Assembly (NCBI GenBank): GCA_024232355.1
Contig: JAAEPW010000660.1
Span: 1 to 64,000 of the forward strand
Source: Chloroflexota bacterium
GTDB taxonomy: Bacteria; Chloroflexota; Anaerolineae; B4-G1
Direction: 5' to 3'
DNA: 64,000 nucleotides
Every line of letters begins with the position of its first letter. Within the stretch, counting starts at the first letter, position 1. A program made the position numbers and the translations under genes. The notes under the pieces are model-generated. The model was not told the origin of the DNA. It made no database searches and saw only the letters and a program-made list of their open reading frames with translations. Of the stretch, positions 1-8,748 are shown one piece after another.

Positions 1-151
1 CAGGGGATGAGATCAGTTCGCCCAGCTCTCGAACTCAAGCCCCTGACACAGCGAATTGGGGCCCAATCAGTCCCCGATTTGCAATTCCCGCTCTCTGGAG
101 GCTTTTTGGACTCTTTCTTGCCCTTGACTGGCCTCCATTTTGCGAAAAATT
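1..151. other. no recognisable gene
   Basis: I see no convincing reading frame, RNA or regulatory signal here. It is the left edge of the window and runs into a truncated repeat copy. Confidence 0.4.
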
Positions 152-317
152 GGTGATGGTACCGAAAATTACTCGCAAGTCGACGTTTTGTTGTATGGGC
201 CGCCCCCGGGACCCTGTACTTGGCAGCACCTGTCCTGGACCGACAGGTACAGGGTTCAGGACAAGTGCGGTGGCTGTGAGCGATCTGTACCGAAAGATCG
301 TTAGAACTGAACAGCCA
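152..317 (+). repeat. mosaic intergenic repeat, truncated copy 1
   Basis: This stretch is built of three blocks that all recur at 14864-15080. The outer blocks (about 152-210 and 268-317) match that copy in reverse orientation. The middle block (about 209-269), which can fold as nested hairpins around GTACAGG, matches it in direct orientation. The right end carries the terminal sequence TTAGAACTGAACAGCC; the left terminal sequence is not visible, so this copy looks truncated. It ends exactly where homology to an FGE-like gene begins. Confidence 0.7.
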
Positions 318-747
318 TGACCTGGATGCCTACTATCTAGACAAGTACAAGGTGACCAATGACCAGTACACTCAGTGCATGGCGGTGAGAGTCTGCACCG
401 CACCATCGAATTATGGTTCCCATACCCGTGGTTCTTACTATGATAATCCAGACTATACCAACTACCCAGTGATCAATGTCTCGTGGGATGATACTAGCAA
501 TTACTGCACCTGGATCGGTAAGCGATTACCGACGGAGGCAGAGTGGGAGAAAGCGGCACGCGGTCCAACGATGTACACTTACCCGTGGAGTGATCAAGAT
601 ACTGATTGCACGTTGGCGAATAGTTGGAATAGAGCCACCTCTGCATTGCTTCAGATGAAATTGGAGAAAAGCTACATCAGAGTTGGTATACACCAAAAAG
701 GTACAAGCCGGACGAGAGCGCGGGCATTGCATCACGGTGTGAGTTGA
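318..747 (+). pseudogene. FGE-sulfatase-like domain fragment, truncated at both ends
   Basis: The frame is open from 280, and homology starts right after the repeat, with the residues DLDAYYLDKYKVTN typical of the start of a formylglycine-generating-enzyme (SUMF1) fold domain. NVSWDD and RLPTEAEWEKAARG follow, then PWSDQDTDC. The second half of the domain (SPYG..DMAGNVWEW and RGGSW) is absent, and the reading frame becomes unrelated from about position 645. The 5' end was probably removed with the repeat insertion. The nearest apparent start is an internal GTG at 352, so no functional product is expected. A complete domain of the same fold is encoded at 3138-4409. Confidence 0.75.
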
Positions 748-818
748 GGCAGCGGGACAAGACACGGGTGATGTAACAGGCAGTCGCAAAGACAAAGGAA
801 CGGAAAAAGTAGCCGGGT

Positions 819-860
819 GCCCAAGCCCCCTGGCCTTGAAACAGGCCAAGGGGCTTGGGC
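819..860 (+). terminator. strong hairpin, probable intrinsic terminator
   Basis: Arms of 17-18 nt starting GCCCAAGCCCC and ending GGGGCTTGGGC pair with one mismatch around a short TTGAAA loop. A short T-rich tract (ATTTTCT) follows. It lies downstream of the FGE-like pseudogene and may have been that gene's terminator. Confidence 0.65.
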
Positions 861-875
861 ATTTTCTCATTGAGT

Positions 876-1097
876 AGGGCGGGTTTGCTACCCAACATTT
901 TGGCTATACTCAAAACGGGCAGGTTTTGAACTTTTATATATCCTGCGAGAACCACCATATGTGGCCGTTTGAGGTGATTTTGTGGCTTTTTTCCTACATA
1001 TGGGGGTGTAGAAGCCTCCAAGTTTCATTCGAAAAAGTGCAAATCTTGCCCGTTTATAGTATAGCTTAACTCAAGAGGTAGATAGCAAACCCGCCCT
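876..1097. mobile_element. 222-bp MITE-like element with terminal inverted repeats
   Basis: The ends AGGGCGGGTTTGCTA and TAGCAAACCCGCCCT are inverted repeats. Pairing continues inward: GGCTATACT...ACGGGCA on the left faces TGCCCGT...AGTATAGCT on the right. The core holds a further imperfect palindrome around CATATG. There is no coding capacity. This is the layout of a non-autonomous, miniature inverted-repeat element, though no clear target-site duplication is visible and no transposase is present in the window. Confidence 0.6.
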
Positions 1098-1105
1098 GCG
1101 TCCAT

Positions 1106-1984
1106 TCATACCAAACTGCGCAACGCCGCGCCGTCTGCCGGGTCAATCGCCTGCGCAGTCACCGTCCAGACCTCTCGATGCACGACCTCCTGATCCGGGT
1201 AAAATGTGGTCAACGGGCTGAGGGTCTCCATCTCGATAAAGTGCGCGCAGGTATAGGTCTGGAGCGAACAATCCTCGTCAGGATAGTAAACGTCGGGAAC
1301 CCAATCGTACGATTTGACGAACGTGGCATCATCCCGGCACAGAGCCACCCACCCCTCTGGCGAATTACTCCCCACCTTGCCCACCTCACCCGTCGGCCTG
1401 ATCGTAAACAAGTCCGGCCCCGGCTGCCACTGCGGACTGTTCACGTCGGAGCTTTGGCCCATCCACTCGTTCCAATAGACGATCTTTTTCAGGTCCCAGC
1501 TCGCCTGCCGTCCCCAGGGGAAAACGACCACCCCCTTGGGCACGACGCAGGTGAGCGCCCACACTGCTCCCGGGTAGACCGCGTTTCCCGTGTTGAGCAC
1601 CCCTTGCTCGATCACAAAACGGCCATCCTGCGCCGAGACCGTCAACCGCTTGCGCAAGCCGGTCTGCGGCGTGACGGGTGCGATCACGGTCAATCCATTG
1701 TCCGAGACGTCTACCTCGCAACTTGCATTGTCAGGCGTGTATGTGTCCGCCGTCTCGGGCGACACCCAAATCCGGTGGCCTCCGTATACATTAAAGTCCG
1801 TATCTCCCTGGCCCTGTCCCGCCGTCTCTGGGTCAACGAATAACAAGTTCGCCCCATCGCCGACCGAGAGCGAGAGGATGCGTGGCCCCACTTCCGCCAC
1901 GACCACCATCGTGGCCTCGCCCAGACACAGCTGGTACGCCTCACGCCAACCGAGAAATTCTATTTGCTCAATTTGTAGATTCAC
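1106..1984 (-). CDS. DUF4380-type protein (aldose-epimerase-like fold)
   Basis: The product is about 292 residues. It reads as a beta-rich protein of the DUF4380 type, related in fold to galactose mutarotase; GGHRIWVSPE near residue 70 and the evenly spaced aromatic strands support this. No signal peptide or membrane segment is evident, so it is probably cytoplasmic. I chose the GTG at 1984 because AGGAGG lies six bases upstream; an earlier in-frame extension would read through that ribosome site. It lies 180 bp downstream of the fumarylacetoacetate-hydrolase-like gene on the same strand, so the two may share a transcript. The substrate is unknown, and a role in sugar metabolism is only an inference from the fold. 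Confidence 0.65.
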   Translation of the reverse strand: MNLQIEQIEFLGWREAYQLCLGEATMVVVAEVGPRILSLSVGDGANLLFVDPETAGQGQGDTDFNVYGGHRIWVSPETADTYTPDNASCEVDVSDNGLTVIAPVTPQTGLRKRLTVSAQDGRFVIEQGVLNTGNAVYPGAVWALTCVVPKGVVVFPWGRQASWDLKKIVYWNEWMGQSSDVNSPQWQPGPDLFTIRPTGEVGKVGSNSPEGWVALCRDDATFVKSYDWVPDVYYPDEDCSLQTYTCAHFIEMETLSPLTTFYPDQEVVHREVWTVTAQAIDPADGAALRSLV

Positions 1985-2108
1985 ACCACACCTCCTACCG
2001 GATGCAAGATCAGTAAAGCAATATGCAGGCGCAGGATCGAAAATAATCGAGGATGAAACCAAGAACACGCGGATAATTCACGCAACAAGTCTAATGCATA
2101 ATACTGAT

Positions 2109-2168
2109 ATGAAAAGATTTGTGTTCTATGGCAACTGCAACGAGCAATATGCCCAAGCTCTATTTCAG
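2109..2168 (+). pseudogene. possible N-terminal remnant of a WcbI-like gene
   Basis: An ATG on the plus strand opens MKRFVFYGNCNEQYAQALFQ, which resembles the start of WcbI-type polysaccharide-biosynthesis proteins (hydrophobic strand followed by YGNC). The similarity stops where the convergent gene's 3' end begins. If real, it is a gene relic cut off by rearrangement; twenty residues are too few to be sure. Confidence 0.3.
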
Positions 2169-2914
2169 AAAGTCGCTATCACCGGGTTACGCAGTACTCC
2201 GAGACCATCTATTTCCACCTCAACCACATCTCCGGCTGCCAACGGTCCGATACCGGCCGGGGTGCCGGTCATGATCACGTCGCCCGGTTCCAGCGTCATA
2301 ATGGCCGAGGTATAAGCGACGAGTTGCGTCGGCGAAAAAACCATCTCACTGGTACGCCCGCGCTGGCAAACTTTACCGTTCACCCGGCAGACGACCTCCA
2401 GATCGGCCACATCCGTCTCGCTTAACCCGGTCACAAGCCACGGTCCCAACGGGCAAAACGTATCGAATCCCTTGGCACGCGCCCACTGATGATCACACTG
2501 CTGCAAGTCGCGGGCAGTAACATCATTGCCACAGGTCACACCCAATACGTAATTCCACGCATCCTCCGGCACGACGTTTCGGCAGCGCCGTCCGATAACA
2601 ACGGCCAGTTCCGCCTCATAGTCTACCCGCTCCGATTGCGGGGGCAGGATAACAGATGCACCAGAACCAATCACGCTGCTGGGCGGTTTGAGAAACAACA
2701 ACGGCTCGGACGGCAAGTCCATACTGCTTTCATCAGCATGAGTGGGATAGTTGAGACCAACACAAACGATCTTGCTAGGCTCGGCGGGGGCTAATAATTG
2801 GAGATCACTCAAAAGGCAAAGTTCAGCACCGCGTTCCCAGTCAGTGAAAGGCACACCATTCAAGTCGTGCACACACTCATCCTGAATGATTCCCCATTGC
2901 GGAACATCGTTCAC
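2165..2914 (-). CDS. fumarylacetoacetate hydrolase family protein
   Basis: The 249-residue product belongs to the FAH superfamily, metal-dependent enzymes that hydrolyse, decarboxylate or isomerise acidic keto substrates such as fumarylpyruvate or oxaloacetate. Visible marks are VGLNYPTHADE near residue 50, the metal-ligand stretch DYEAELAVVIG, NDVTARD, and the C-terminal PGDVIMTGTPAGIG. Length and order fit the single-domain FAH class, and the catalytic acidic residues are present. Translation appears to start at GTG (2914) behind GGGAG. A good promoter lies about 85 bp upstream. The DUF4380-type gene follows downstream. The precise substrate cannot be told from sequence alone; acylpyruvase or oxaloacetate decarboxylase activity is most likely. 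Confidence 0.85.
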   Translation of the reverse strand: MNDVPQWGIIQDECVHDLNGVPFTDWERGAELCLLSDLQLLAPAEPSKIVCVGLNYPTHADESSMDLPSEPLLFLKPPSSVIGSGASVILPPQSERVDYEAELAVVIGRRCRNVVPEDAWNYVLGVTCGNDVTARDLQQCDHQWARAKGFDTFCPLGPWLVTGLSETDVADLEVVCRVNGKVCQRGRTSEMVFSPTQLVAYTSAIMTLEPGDVIMTGTPAGIGPLAAGDVVEVEIDGLGVLRNPVIATF

Positions 2915-3005
2915 AGCTCCCAGACGAAACGGTTACATTGTTGATTCATTCGGTCACCTTTCCGCATCCCCGTTGTGATCTGCTAAACACATACTTGTTC
3001 GCCCG

Positions 3006-3034
3006 ATTATAGCCCAATGACGGCGCTCGCACAA
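3006..3034 (-). promoter_or_regulatory. sigma-70-type promoter for the FAH-family gene
   Basis: Read on the minus strand: TTGTGC (-35), 17 bp, TATAAT (-10). The expected transcript start is about 85 bp before the GTG at 2914. Confidence 0.5.
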
Positions 3035-3041
3035 ACAACAA

Positions 3042-3083
3042 CGCCCACCGCACTCTCATTCACTACCTGAGAGTCAGTGGGCG
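3042..3083 (-). terminator. intrinsic terminator after the FGE-fold gene
   Basis: CGCCCAC...ACTCTCA pairs with TGAGAGT...GTGGGCG. On the minus strand the hairpin is followed by the T-rich TTGTTGTTTG. It lies some 55 bp after the stop of the gene at 3138-4409. Confidence 0.6.
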
Positions 3084-3137
3084 AAGAACATCAAGTGACA
3101 AACTCAACTCGCCGCCGTATCCACTGTTAAATTGAGT

Positions 3138-4409
3138 CTACCCCAGACAACTCGCCTCAGCGTTTTCCAGTGCCAAGGCACAGCGAAAACCAATTTCGGG
3201 ACTGACAAGCGTCGGATCACTGTGGGCACGGTTGGCGGAGCGGACCCCTCTGGTATCGTCAGACCACGAACCACCTCGTAGCGTCTTGGTCTCTCCAGAC
3301 AACGGCCCACGGGGATTCTCAGAAACCGATGGGCGAATATAATAATCCTCTTTGTACCAATCGAATACCCACTCTGAGACATTCCCCGCCATGTCGACAC
3401 ATCCGTAGGGACTATCTCCCTGCGGGCTGTACGCCCCCACTAGTGTCGCACCTTGCTGCTCCTTCGTCATGGCATTACATTTCTGCCTATCCCAGTTGTT
3501 TCCCCAGGGGAAGAGCCGCCCGTCAGTGCCTCGGGCTGCTTTCTCCCACTGAGCCTCTGTCGGCAGTAAATAGTGTTTGCCCGTGATCTCTGTCAACCAC
3601 TGGCAATAAGCCCGCGCATCGTGCCAGTTCACATTCACAACCGGATGATTTTCTGCCGTATCTGGAGGCAGCCCTCCATCCCAGTGCTTTGGCGCACGAT
3701 GCCCAGTGGCACTCACAAAGACAGCATACTGAGCATTGGTCACCGGATACTTGGCAATCCAGTATTCGTCCAGATGGATCCAGCGCTGGGGTTTTTCAGA
3801 CGGTGAAACCGCCTTGCCCCGCGCTTCGCTGCCCCTTAGAAACTCACCGGCGGGAACACAGACGACCTGTGGCTCCAGAGAAAACCGTACCCGCAGCGAG
3901 ATCGGTACTTGGGCCGTTCCCCCATTAGAGATGAAATGTAAAATCTGACGGTGGGCTCCGATCCTTAAATTGGTCGTCGAAAGGCGCAACGGCTGAAACT
4001 CTCCGGTCTGGCAACAGAATTCCGCAGGCTCGACTTGGAGCCAAGCGGCACCCGTCGTCACATAACCCATCAACACACCTTGTCCCACGTTGTATACCAT
4101 CAAATCGGCGCCCGCTCCGGCCTCAAGCTGGACAAGATCAATAGTCCCCAGATTCACTTGATCCGGTCCCACTCGCAGTTGGGGCGCTCGCACGCGCAGT
4201 TGGGCACCCATACTAAGCTTGTCGGTGGTGCTTTCTATGACCAATGCCCCAGTCTGGCGCACATCATCTGCTGGGAGCGCTTGAGAATCAACCTCTGCCT
4301 TTGAGAGACCTCCTCCGCCAATGCCGTCAAGCCACGCTCCCCACCCATGGAGTTCAACAACCTTGTATTTGCCGTTCGTTATATTGACAAGCTGGTCTGT
4401 CTCTACCAT
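3138..4409 (-). CDS. FGE-fold protein with N-terminal beta-sandwich domain
   Basis: The product is about 423 residues. The C-terminal 240 residues form a full formylglycine-generating-enzyme-like (SUMF1) domain: NAQYAVF, NHPVVNVNWHDARAYCQW, LLPTEAQWEKAARG, SPYGCVDMAGNVSEWVFDW, LRGGSWSDD and a final GFRCA. The cysteines of the aerobic FGE active site, expected shortly after GGSW, are missing, so it is probably not a sulfatase activator; the fold is often reused for ligand binding. Residues about 110-190 look like a BACON/Ig-type beta-sandwich (VGQGVLMGYV...WLQVEP...SNGGTAQVPISL). The start at 4409 is favoured by GGAGG and GGAAGG just upstream. A terminator follows. Target and cellular role are unknown. 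Confidence 0.75.
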   Translation of the reverse strand: MVETDQLVNITNGKYKVVELHGWGAWLDGIGGGGLSKAEVDSQALPADDVRQTGALVIESTTDKLSMGAQLRVRAPQLRVGPDQVNLGTIDLVQLEAGAGADLMVYNVGQGVLMGYVTTGAAWLQVEPAEFCCQTGEFQPLRLSTTNLRIGAHRQILHFISNGGTAQVPISLRVRFSLEPQVVCVPAGEFLRGSEARGKAVSPSEKPQRWIHLDEYWIAKYPVTNAQYAVFVSATGHRAPKHWDGGLPPDTAENHPVVNVNWHDARAYCQWLTEITGKHYLLPTEAQWEKAARGTDGRLFPWGNNWDRQKCNAMTKEQQGATLVGAYSPQGDSPYGCVDMAGNVSEWVFDWYKEDYYIRPSVSENPRGPLSGETKTLRGGSWSDDTRGVRSANRAHSDPTLVSPEIGFRCALALENAEASCLG

Positions 4410-4564
4410 AATACCTTCCACCTCCAACGTGTGAAGGACAAACAAAAAAAGTATAATTTTGGTTTGAAATGAGGCCATAGTTAATATAGAACAAAACCAG
4501 CGCTCGAACAGTTTCAGTTGTGTTACAATAGGGTTTCGATTTGGGCGCAACTCGTAACCCAAAT

Positions 4565-4628
4565 AAAAAAGCCCATACTTCCTATCTTTTCACACAGCAT
4601 TAGGTGAAAAACAAAGGAATATGGGCTT
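4565..4628 (-). terminator. nested hairpin terminator of the signalling region
   Basis: On the minus strand AAGCCCATA...TATGGGCTT encloses a second stem (TTTTCAC...GTGAAAA) and is followed at once by TTTTTTA. It closes the minus-strand block that ends with the GyrA-CTD-like gene. Confidence 0.8.
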
Positions 4629-4686
4629 GTTTGACAGTGAGCGACCCCGTAAAAAAGGTCACATCCTCACAATATAACGAGCTTGC

Positions 4687-5751
4687 TCAATCTTTATCAG
4701 AGGCAATATTGGCCGTGACTGCAAGCGCTACAGTCTCATCGGCGCGGAGGGCCATACAGTTTACGCCCTGAACGACACCCTCTTTGGGCGGCACTTGGGT
4801 GGCCGGAAAGCGAATGACTTTACTGAGGCGGGAAACAGCAAAAACATCATCGTTGTCAGTGATGGTCGCAGCGCCGACCAAATGGTCAGTCTTGATCGCG
4901 GTCTTGCCGCCAGCGCCAGGTGATTTGTTGGCCCGAAAGCCAGACATGAGGCGAATGGTACCTCGCCCGTCAGCGCTAAGCAGAAAAACACCACTATCGG
5001 GTTGCACGGCGGCAATGGAAACAGCGACGTCATCCCGCCCCAAGCGGATCCCCAGGCAACCGCGCACAGGTACCTGGCGAGTGGAAAAGCGAATACCCTG
5101 CCCCTGACGGGTAGCGATAAAGAGGTCACTACTGCCGGCCGTCCAACAGAGCGAAGCGGGTGAGCCAAACTTTTTCGCATCGTAAAGGATTATGCCCGAG
5201 CGCAGCTTTTCTCCAAACAAGTGACCGGCAAACCAAAGCACATGACCACGCTGGGTGAGCAGGGCCGCATAGGTGCCTCCCAAGTCGGGAAAGACAAGTC
5301 CCAGGCGCTCACCAGAGTTGAGAGGAAATCGCTCGGTGATGGATTTCCCCCGGCTGCGCACTGGGGATTCGGGCAATTGGCTCACAGGCACACGGAAACC
5401 ACGGGCCTGATCAGTGATCAACACCAGACTCTGACTCTCATCTGCGACAGTCAAGAAAGCAGGCGGATCATCCTCTGGAACCTGGAGATCAAAGACCCCC
5501 ATACCGCTGCGTCCCTGGCGCAAGTACAGATGGCGTGGCGTACGCTTGGCTATACCAGCACCACTGATGGTGATCACGTTGAGGGTGGTCGGTGGCTCAC
5601 TAGGCTCGGGAGGGGGAGGAGGCTCAGCGCTACGCCGAGGGCGGCGCTGGCTCTGTCGCAAGCGCTCCAGTTCGGCCTCCAAAGTTTCAATATATTCCCG
5701 CACAGCGGGTTCCAATTTATCCAGATTGGGGCGTTCGATATTATTCATCAT
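4687..5751 (-). CDS. stand-alone GyrA C-terminal-like beta-pinwheel protein
   Basis: The product is 354 residues. Residues 1-45 are a charged helix (DKLEPAVREYIETLEAELER) followed by a proline-rich linker. The rest is made of repeated strands like those of the gyrase A C-terminal DNA-wrapping domain. Examples are GRGTIRLMSGFRANKSPGAG, DDVFAVSRLSKVIRFPATQV and GVVQGVNCMALRADETV, which recall the G-x-x-x-R/K-x-x-x and QGV-x-x-x-x-L blade signatures. No topoisomerase breakage-reunion domain is present. It may wrap or bind DNA, or be a propeller scaffold; that is inference. It has its own promoter, whose -10 box lies only six bases before the first ATG, so the message is probably leaderless. The gene ends just before a strong terminator. 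Confidence 0.7.
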   Translation of the reverse strand: MMNNIERPNLDKLEPAVREYIETLEAELERLRQSQRRPRRSAEPPPPPEPSEPPTTLNVITISGAGIAKRTPRHLYLRQGRSGMGVFDLQVPEDDPPAFLTVADESQSLVLITDQARGFRVPVSQLPESPVRSRGKSITERFPLNSGERLGLVFPDLGGTYAALLTQRGHVLWFAGHLFGEKLRSGIILYDAKKFGSPASLCWTAGSSDLFIATRQGQGIRFSTRQVPVRGCLGIRLGRDDVAVSIAAVQPDSGVFLLSADGRGTIRLMSGFRANKSPGAGGKTAIKTDHLVGAATITDNDDVFAVSRLSKVIRFPATQVPPKEGVVQGVNCMALRADETVALAVTANIASDKD

Positions 5752-5757
5752 ATCTGG

Positions 5758-5785
5758 ATTGTAGTGAAGATTGTGATCTTGTCAA
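5758..5785 (-). promoter_or_regulatory. strong promoter with leaderless start
   Basis: On the minus strand: TTGACA, 16 bp, TACAAT. Six bases separate the -10 box from the ATG at 5751, so transcription should start at or beside the start codon. Most of the sequence, including the spacer, is repeated at 14630-14657. Confidence 0.75.
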
Positions 5786-5792
5786 GAACCAT

Positions 5793-6161
5793 TCACGATC
5801 CCCCTCCCAAAAACTGGTTCAATTTTGCAAACAAAAGACTCTCATCAAGGGGTTTGGTCATATAGTCATCACAGCCGCACGCTCGCGCTTTTTCTTCGTC
5901 ACCCACCATCGCATGTGCCGTCAGAGCGATGATGGGAATACTTTTGAGATCATCGTTTGCCTTGATGCAGCGGGTCGCTTCCCACCCGTCCATAACCGGC
6001 AGCGAGAGGTCCATCAAAATGAGGTCCGGACGCTCTGCCTTAGCTACTTGTACCCCCGAGGCTCCATCAAATGCTGTCAGAACTGTGTATTCATCCTCCA
6101 GGATCTGCACCAAGAGGTCCATATTGAGTTCTTCATTTTCGACGACCAAGATTCTTTTCAT
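5793..6161 (-). CDS. single-domain response regulator
   Basis: A CheY-like receiver of 122 residues with no output domain. The phospho-acceptor is Asp51 (LILMDLSLPVMDG), the conserved Lys is in YMTKPL, and the acidic pocket reads VVENEE rather than the more usual DD. The start at 6161 follows AAGGATAGG and sits four bases after the stop of the hybrid kinase, so it is translated from the same message. It probably takes phosphate from one of the two kinases in this operon and acts through protein contacts, as DivK/CheY-type regulators do. Confidence 0.85.
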   Translation of the reverse strand: MKRILVVENEELNMDLLVQILEDEYTVLTAFDGASGVQVAKAERPDLILMDLSLPVMDGWEATRCIKANDDLKSIPIIALTAHAMVGDEEKARACGCDDYMTKPLDESLLFAKLNQFLGGGS

Positions 6162-6165
6162 TGAC

Positions 6166-8715
6166 CTATCCTTTCGATAATGCATGCTGCAATTCTTGAA
6201 CGAGATCCTCACGCTCCAAATCTTGTTTTTGTATGGTGGTAGAAGCCCTTTGTTTAAGTAACATATGCTCTTTCCGTGAGAGCGTCTTGGAAGTAAAAGC
6301 GATGACGGGAATCGTGCTGTTCTGAGGGTCCTGTCTCAACCGTTCGATCACACCAAAACCATCCAGCCGAGGCATCATCAGGTCTAGCAAGATAACGTCA
6401 GGGCGCTGTTGAGAGATCATCTCTATCGCTTCCACGCCATTCGAGGCGGCATTGATCTGATACGGCTCACCATGCAAAAGCCGACGCACCAATCGTATGA
6501 CCAGAGGATCATCATCCACTACCAAGAGATGATTTTGATGGATGCTCTCTTTGACAGATGCAATATGATCCAATGCGCTGTGGACCGCATCACAGTCAAA
6601 GGATTTCACCAGATAATCGATGGCCCCCAACCGGTAGCCCAACTCTTTGTTATCCACCACCGACAGGACAATGATGGGAATATCTTGTGTGACCGAACCG
6701 GCCTTTAACTCGTGCAAAATCTGCCAACCATCCCCGGTGGATATCATGACGTCCAGCATGATCGCGAGGGGTTCAAGTTCCTGCGCTTTTTGCAAACCTT
6801 CCTCGCCATCCGTCACCCCAACCACACGATACTCGGTGTCGACTAGCGCCTCTTGCAGCAAAAGGAATGTCTCAGGATCATCGTCAATGACCAAGACTAC
6901 ATAACTACCCTTTGGTTGAGAGACAATAGACGTATATGGCTGGGTCACCTGATAGCGCAAGGGGATAACGGCAGTAAAAGTCGAACCCACACCCACGGTG
7001 CTTTTCACGGTCAAGTCTCCGCCCAAAAGTCGCGCCAGGTGACGACTGATCGATAAACCCAAGCCGGTCCCACCATATTTTCGAGTGGTACTATCATCCA
7101 CTTGTTGAAACGCCTCAAAGATGCGCTCTAACGCATCCTCTGGAATACCGATGCCGGTATCTGTCACCGCCAACATCAGAGCGTTGCCCCATCGTTGAGC
7201 AGTGACAGCAACCGTGCCAGTTTGAGTAAATTTGATCGCATTGCTCAAAAGGTTGAGCAAAATTCTCCGTACTTTGTCTTGATCGGTGAAAAGCAGTGGC
7301 AGATCCACCTGCACATCTTGTACCAAGCTCAATGCTTCATTTTCGATAAACGGCTGAACCGTTCGCGAACAAGCATTGATCAACATTTCGGCATTAAAGG
7401 CAGTGGGATGCACTTCCATCCTACCAGCCTCGATCTTGGAGATATCGAGAATCGCGTTGATCAATGTCAAAAGGTACTCGGCGCTGACCAAGACCTTTTC
7501 CAAGTTATCAAGCTGTTTCTGCGGCAGAACGTCCTGCGAACGCCGCTTGGCCAAGCGGGTGAATCCAATGATCGCGTTGAGGGGAGTGCGCAACTCGTGG
7601 CTCATATTGGCCAGGAAAACATTCTTGGTCTGGTTGGCCTCTTCAGCTGCTTTTTGTGCCTGCTGAGTCTCCTCAAAGAGATGCGCATTGTCCAACGCTA
7701 CGGCAATCTGATCGGCCATCGTCTGCCAGACCGAGATGTTTTCCTCAGAAAAGACCGCCTCCCGGACACTCTGAATGGTCATTGCGCCAATGACTCGTCC
7801 GCGCGAGTGCAAGGGCAACGCGGCCTCAGACCGTGTTTCCGGCAAATCCGGGTTATCAAAGCGCTCCGCGTCCTCGCTGATGTCCAAGGCAGACTTTGCA
7901 TTGGCCACACTCCATCCAATCAAAGATTTGCTATCACCGACGGCGAACCGGTGACCTGCCGAGAGCATGTGCTGCCCCTCCTCACCAGTGCCCGCTCGCA
8001 GCACGGCGTACTCTCCGGCTTTATCGATCAAGAATATGCCCACATAGTACAAACCGAATCGTTCCTGGATCAAGTCTACCACGTATTGCATCAACTCTTC
8101 TGGATCGAGAATCGTGCTGGCCGATTTGGAGACGTCGGCAGCGGCCTGGAGTTGCATACTGCGATGCTGGGTCTGCTCAAAAAGTTGTCGGGTCTCTGCC
8201 AACGACCGGGCCCACCCGATGGCAACACCCGTTTGATTGGACACAGCCGTGAGCACATCCAAGTCGTTCTGGTCAAAGGCATCCGGTTGAAGGCTCTCAA
8301 TGACCAGTACCCCAACCACGTCTTGGTCCATTTTGATCAGCACATCTATTTTGGAACCACAGCTCAATACAGGAGCATGGTCTTGAATGTATGCCACATC
8401 TGGAGCGTTCCGCAAATCAGGCGGAATCTCGGAACAACCAGCGTTGGCGCGCAGCACAAAATCACAGGTGGCGTCATCTAGCAGAAACAAACTCGCGAGA
8501 TCGTAGCCCAAAGCCTCGGCCTGGACGCTGCGCACCACACGCTGGCAGATCTCGTCCTCATCGAGCGCGGCGGCGATTTCGGCGCTGAGACGGAATAGAA
8601 CCGCTTGCCGCCCGGTTTGTGCCCACTTTTCTTGGGCCACATCCTTTTGGGTGGCCCGTTGACGCAACGCAATCAGCTTGTCGACCAGCCGATTCGTTCT
8701 AGTTTTGTCGTTCAT
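6166..8715 (-). CDS. hybrid sensor histidine kinase (GAF2-HisKA-HATPase-REC2)
   Basis: The product is about 849 residues with no membrane segment, so it is a cytoplasmic sensor. Order: GAF about 35-185, GAF about 195-345, HisKA with phospho-His373 ([17 protein letters not shown]), HATPase about 475-590 with NLLSNAIKFT, DTGIGIPE and GGTGLGLS, then two receivers (about 607-725 and 728-845). Receiver 1 has its switch Lys in LVKSF instead of LVKPF. Start: an ATG at 8715 behind a G-rich stretch; a GTG at 8745 is possible but has no ribosome site. It is closely related to the C-terminal half of the larger kinase at 9786-14441, which suggests duplication. It is co-transcribed with the cyclase and the receiver. 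Confidence 0.88.
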   Translation of the reverse strand: MNDKTRTNRLVDKLIALRQRATQKDVAQEKWAQTGRQAVLFRLSAEIAAALDEDEICQRVVRSVQAEALGYDLASLFLLDDATCDFVLRANAGCSEIPPDLRNAPDVAYIQDHAPVLSCGSKIDVLIKMDQDVVGVLVIESLQPDAFDQNDLDVLTAVSNQTGVAIGWARSLAETRQLFEQTQHRSMQLQAAADVSKSASTILDPEELMQYVVDLIQERFGLYYVGIFLIDKAGEYAVLRAGTGEEGQHMLSAGHRFAVGDSKSLIGWSVANAKSALDISEDAERFDNPDLPETRSEAALPLHSRGRVIGAMTIQSVREAVFSEENISVWQTMADQIAVALDNAHLFEETQQAQKAAEEANQTKNVFLANMSHELRTPLNAIIGFTRLAKRRSQDVLPQKQLDNLEKVLVSAEYLLTLINAILDISKIEAGRMEVHPTAFNAEMLINACSRTVQPFIENEALSLVQDVQVDLPLLFTDQDKVRRILLNLLSNAIKFTQTGTVAVTAQRWGNALMLAVTDTGIGIPEDALERIFEAFQQVDDSTTRKYGGTGLGLSISRHLARLLGGDLTVKSTVGVGSTFTAVIPLRYQVTQPYTSIVSQPKGSYVVLVIDDDPETFLLLQEALVDTEYRVVGVTDGEEGLQKAQELEPLAIMLDVMISTGDGWQILHELKAGSVTQDIPIIVLSVVDNKELGYRLGAIDYLVKSFDCDAVHSALDHIASVKESIHQNHLLVVDDDPLVIRLVRRLLHGEPYQINAASNGVEAIEMISQQRPDVILLDLMMPRLDGFGVIERLRQDPQNSTIPVIAFTSKTLSRKEHMLLKQRASTTIQKQDLEREDLVQELQHALSKG

Positions 8716-8748
8716 ACCGCCCCCCAACGATTGCGATCCCGCCACACA

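Noticed and set aside
3138..4409. True sulfatase-activating formylglycine-generating enzyme
   Set aside because: The fold is there but the active-site cysteines expected after GGSW are absent, and no sulfatase gene is nearby.
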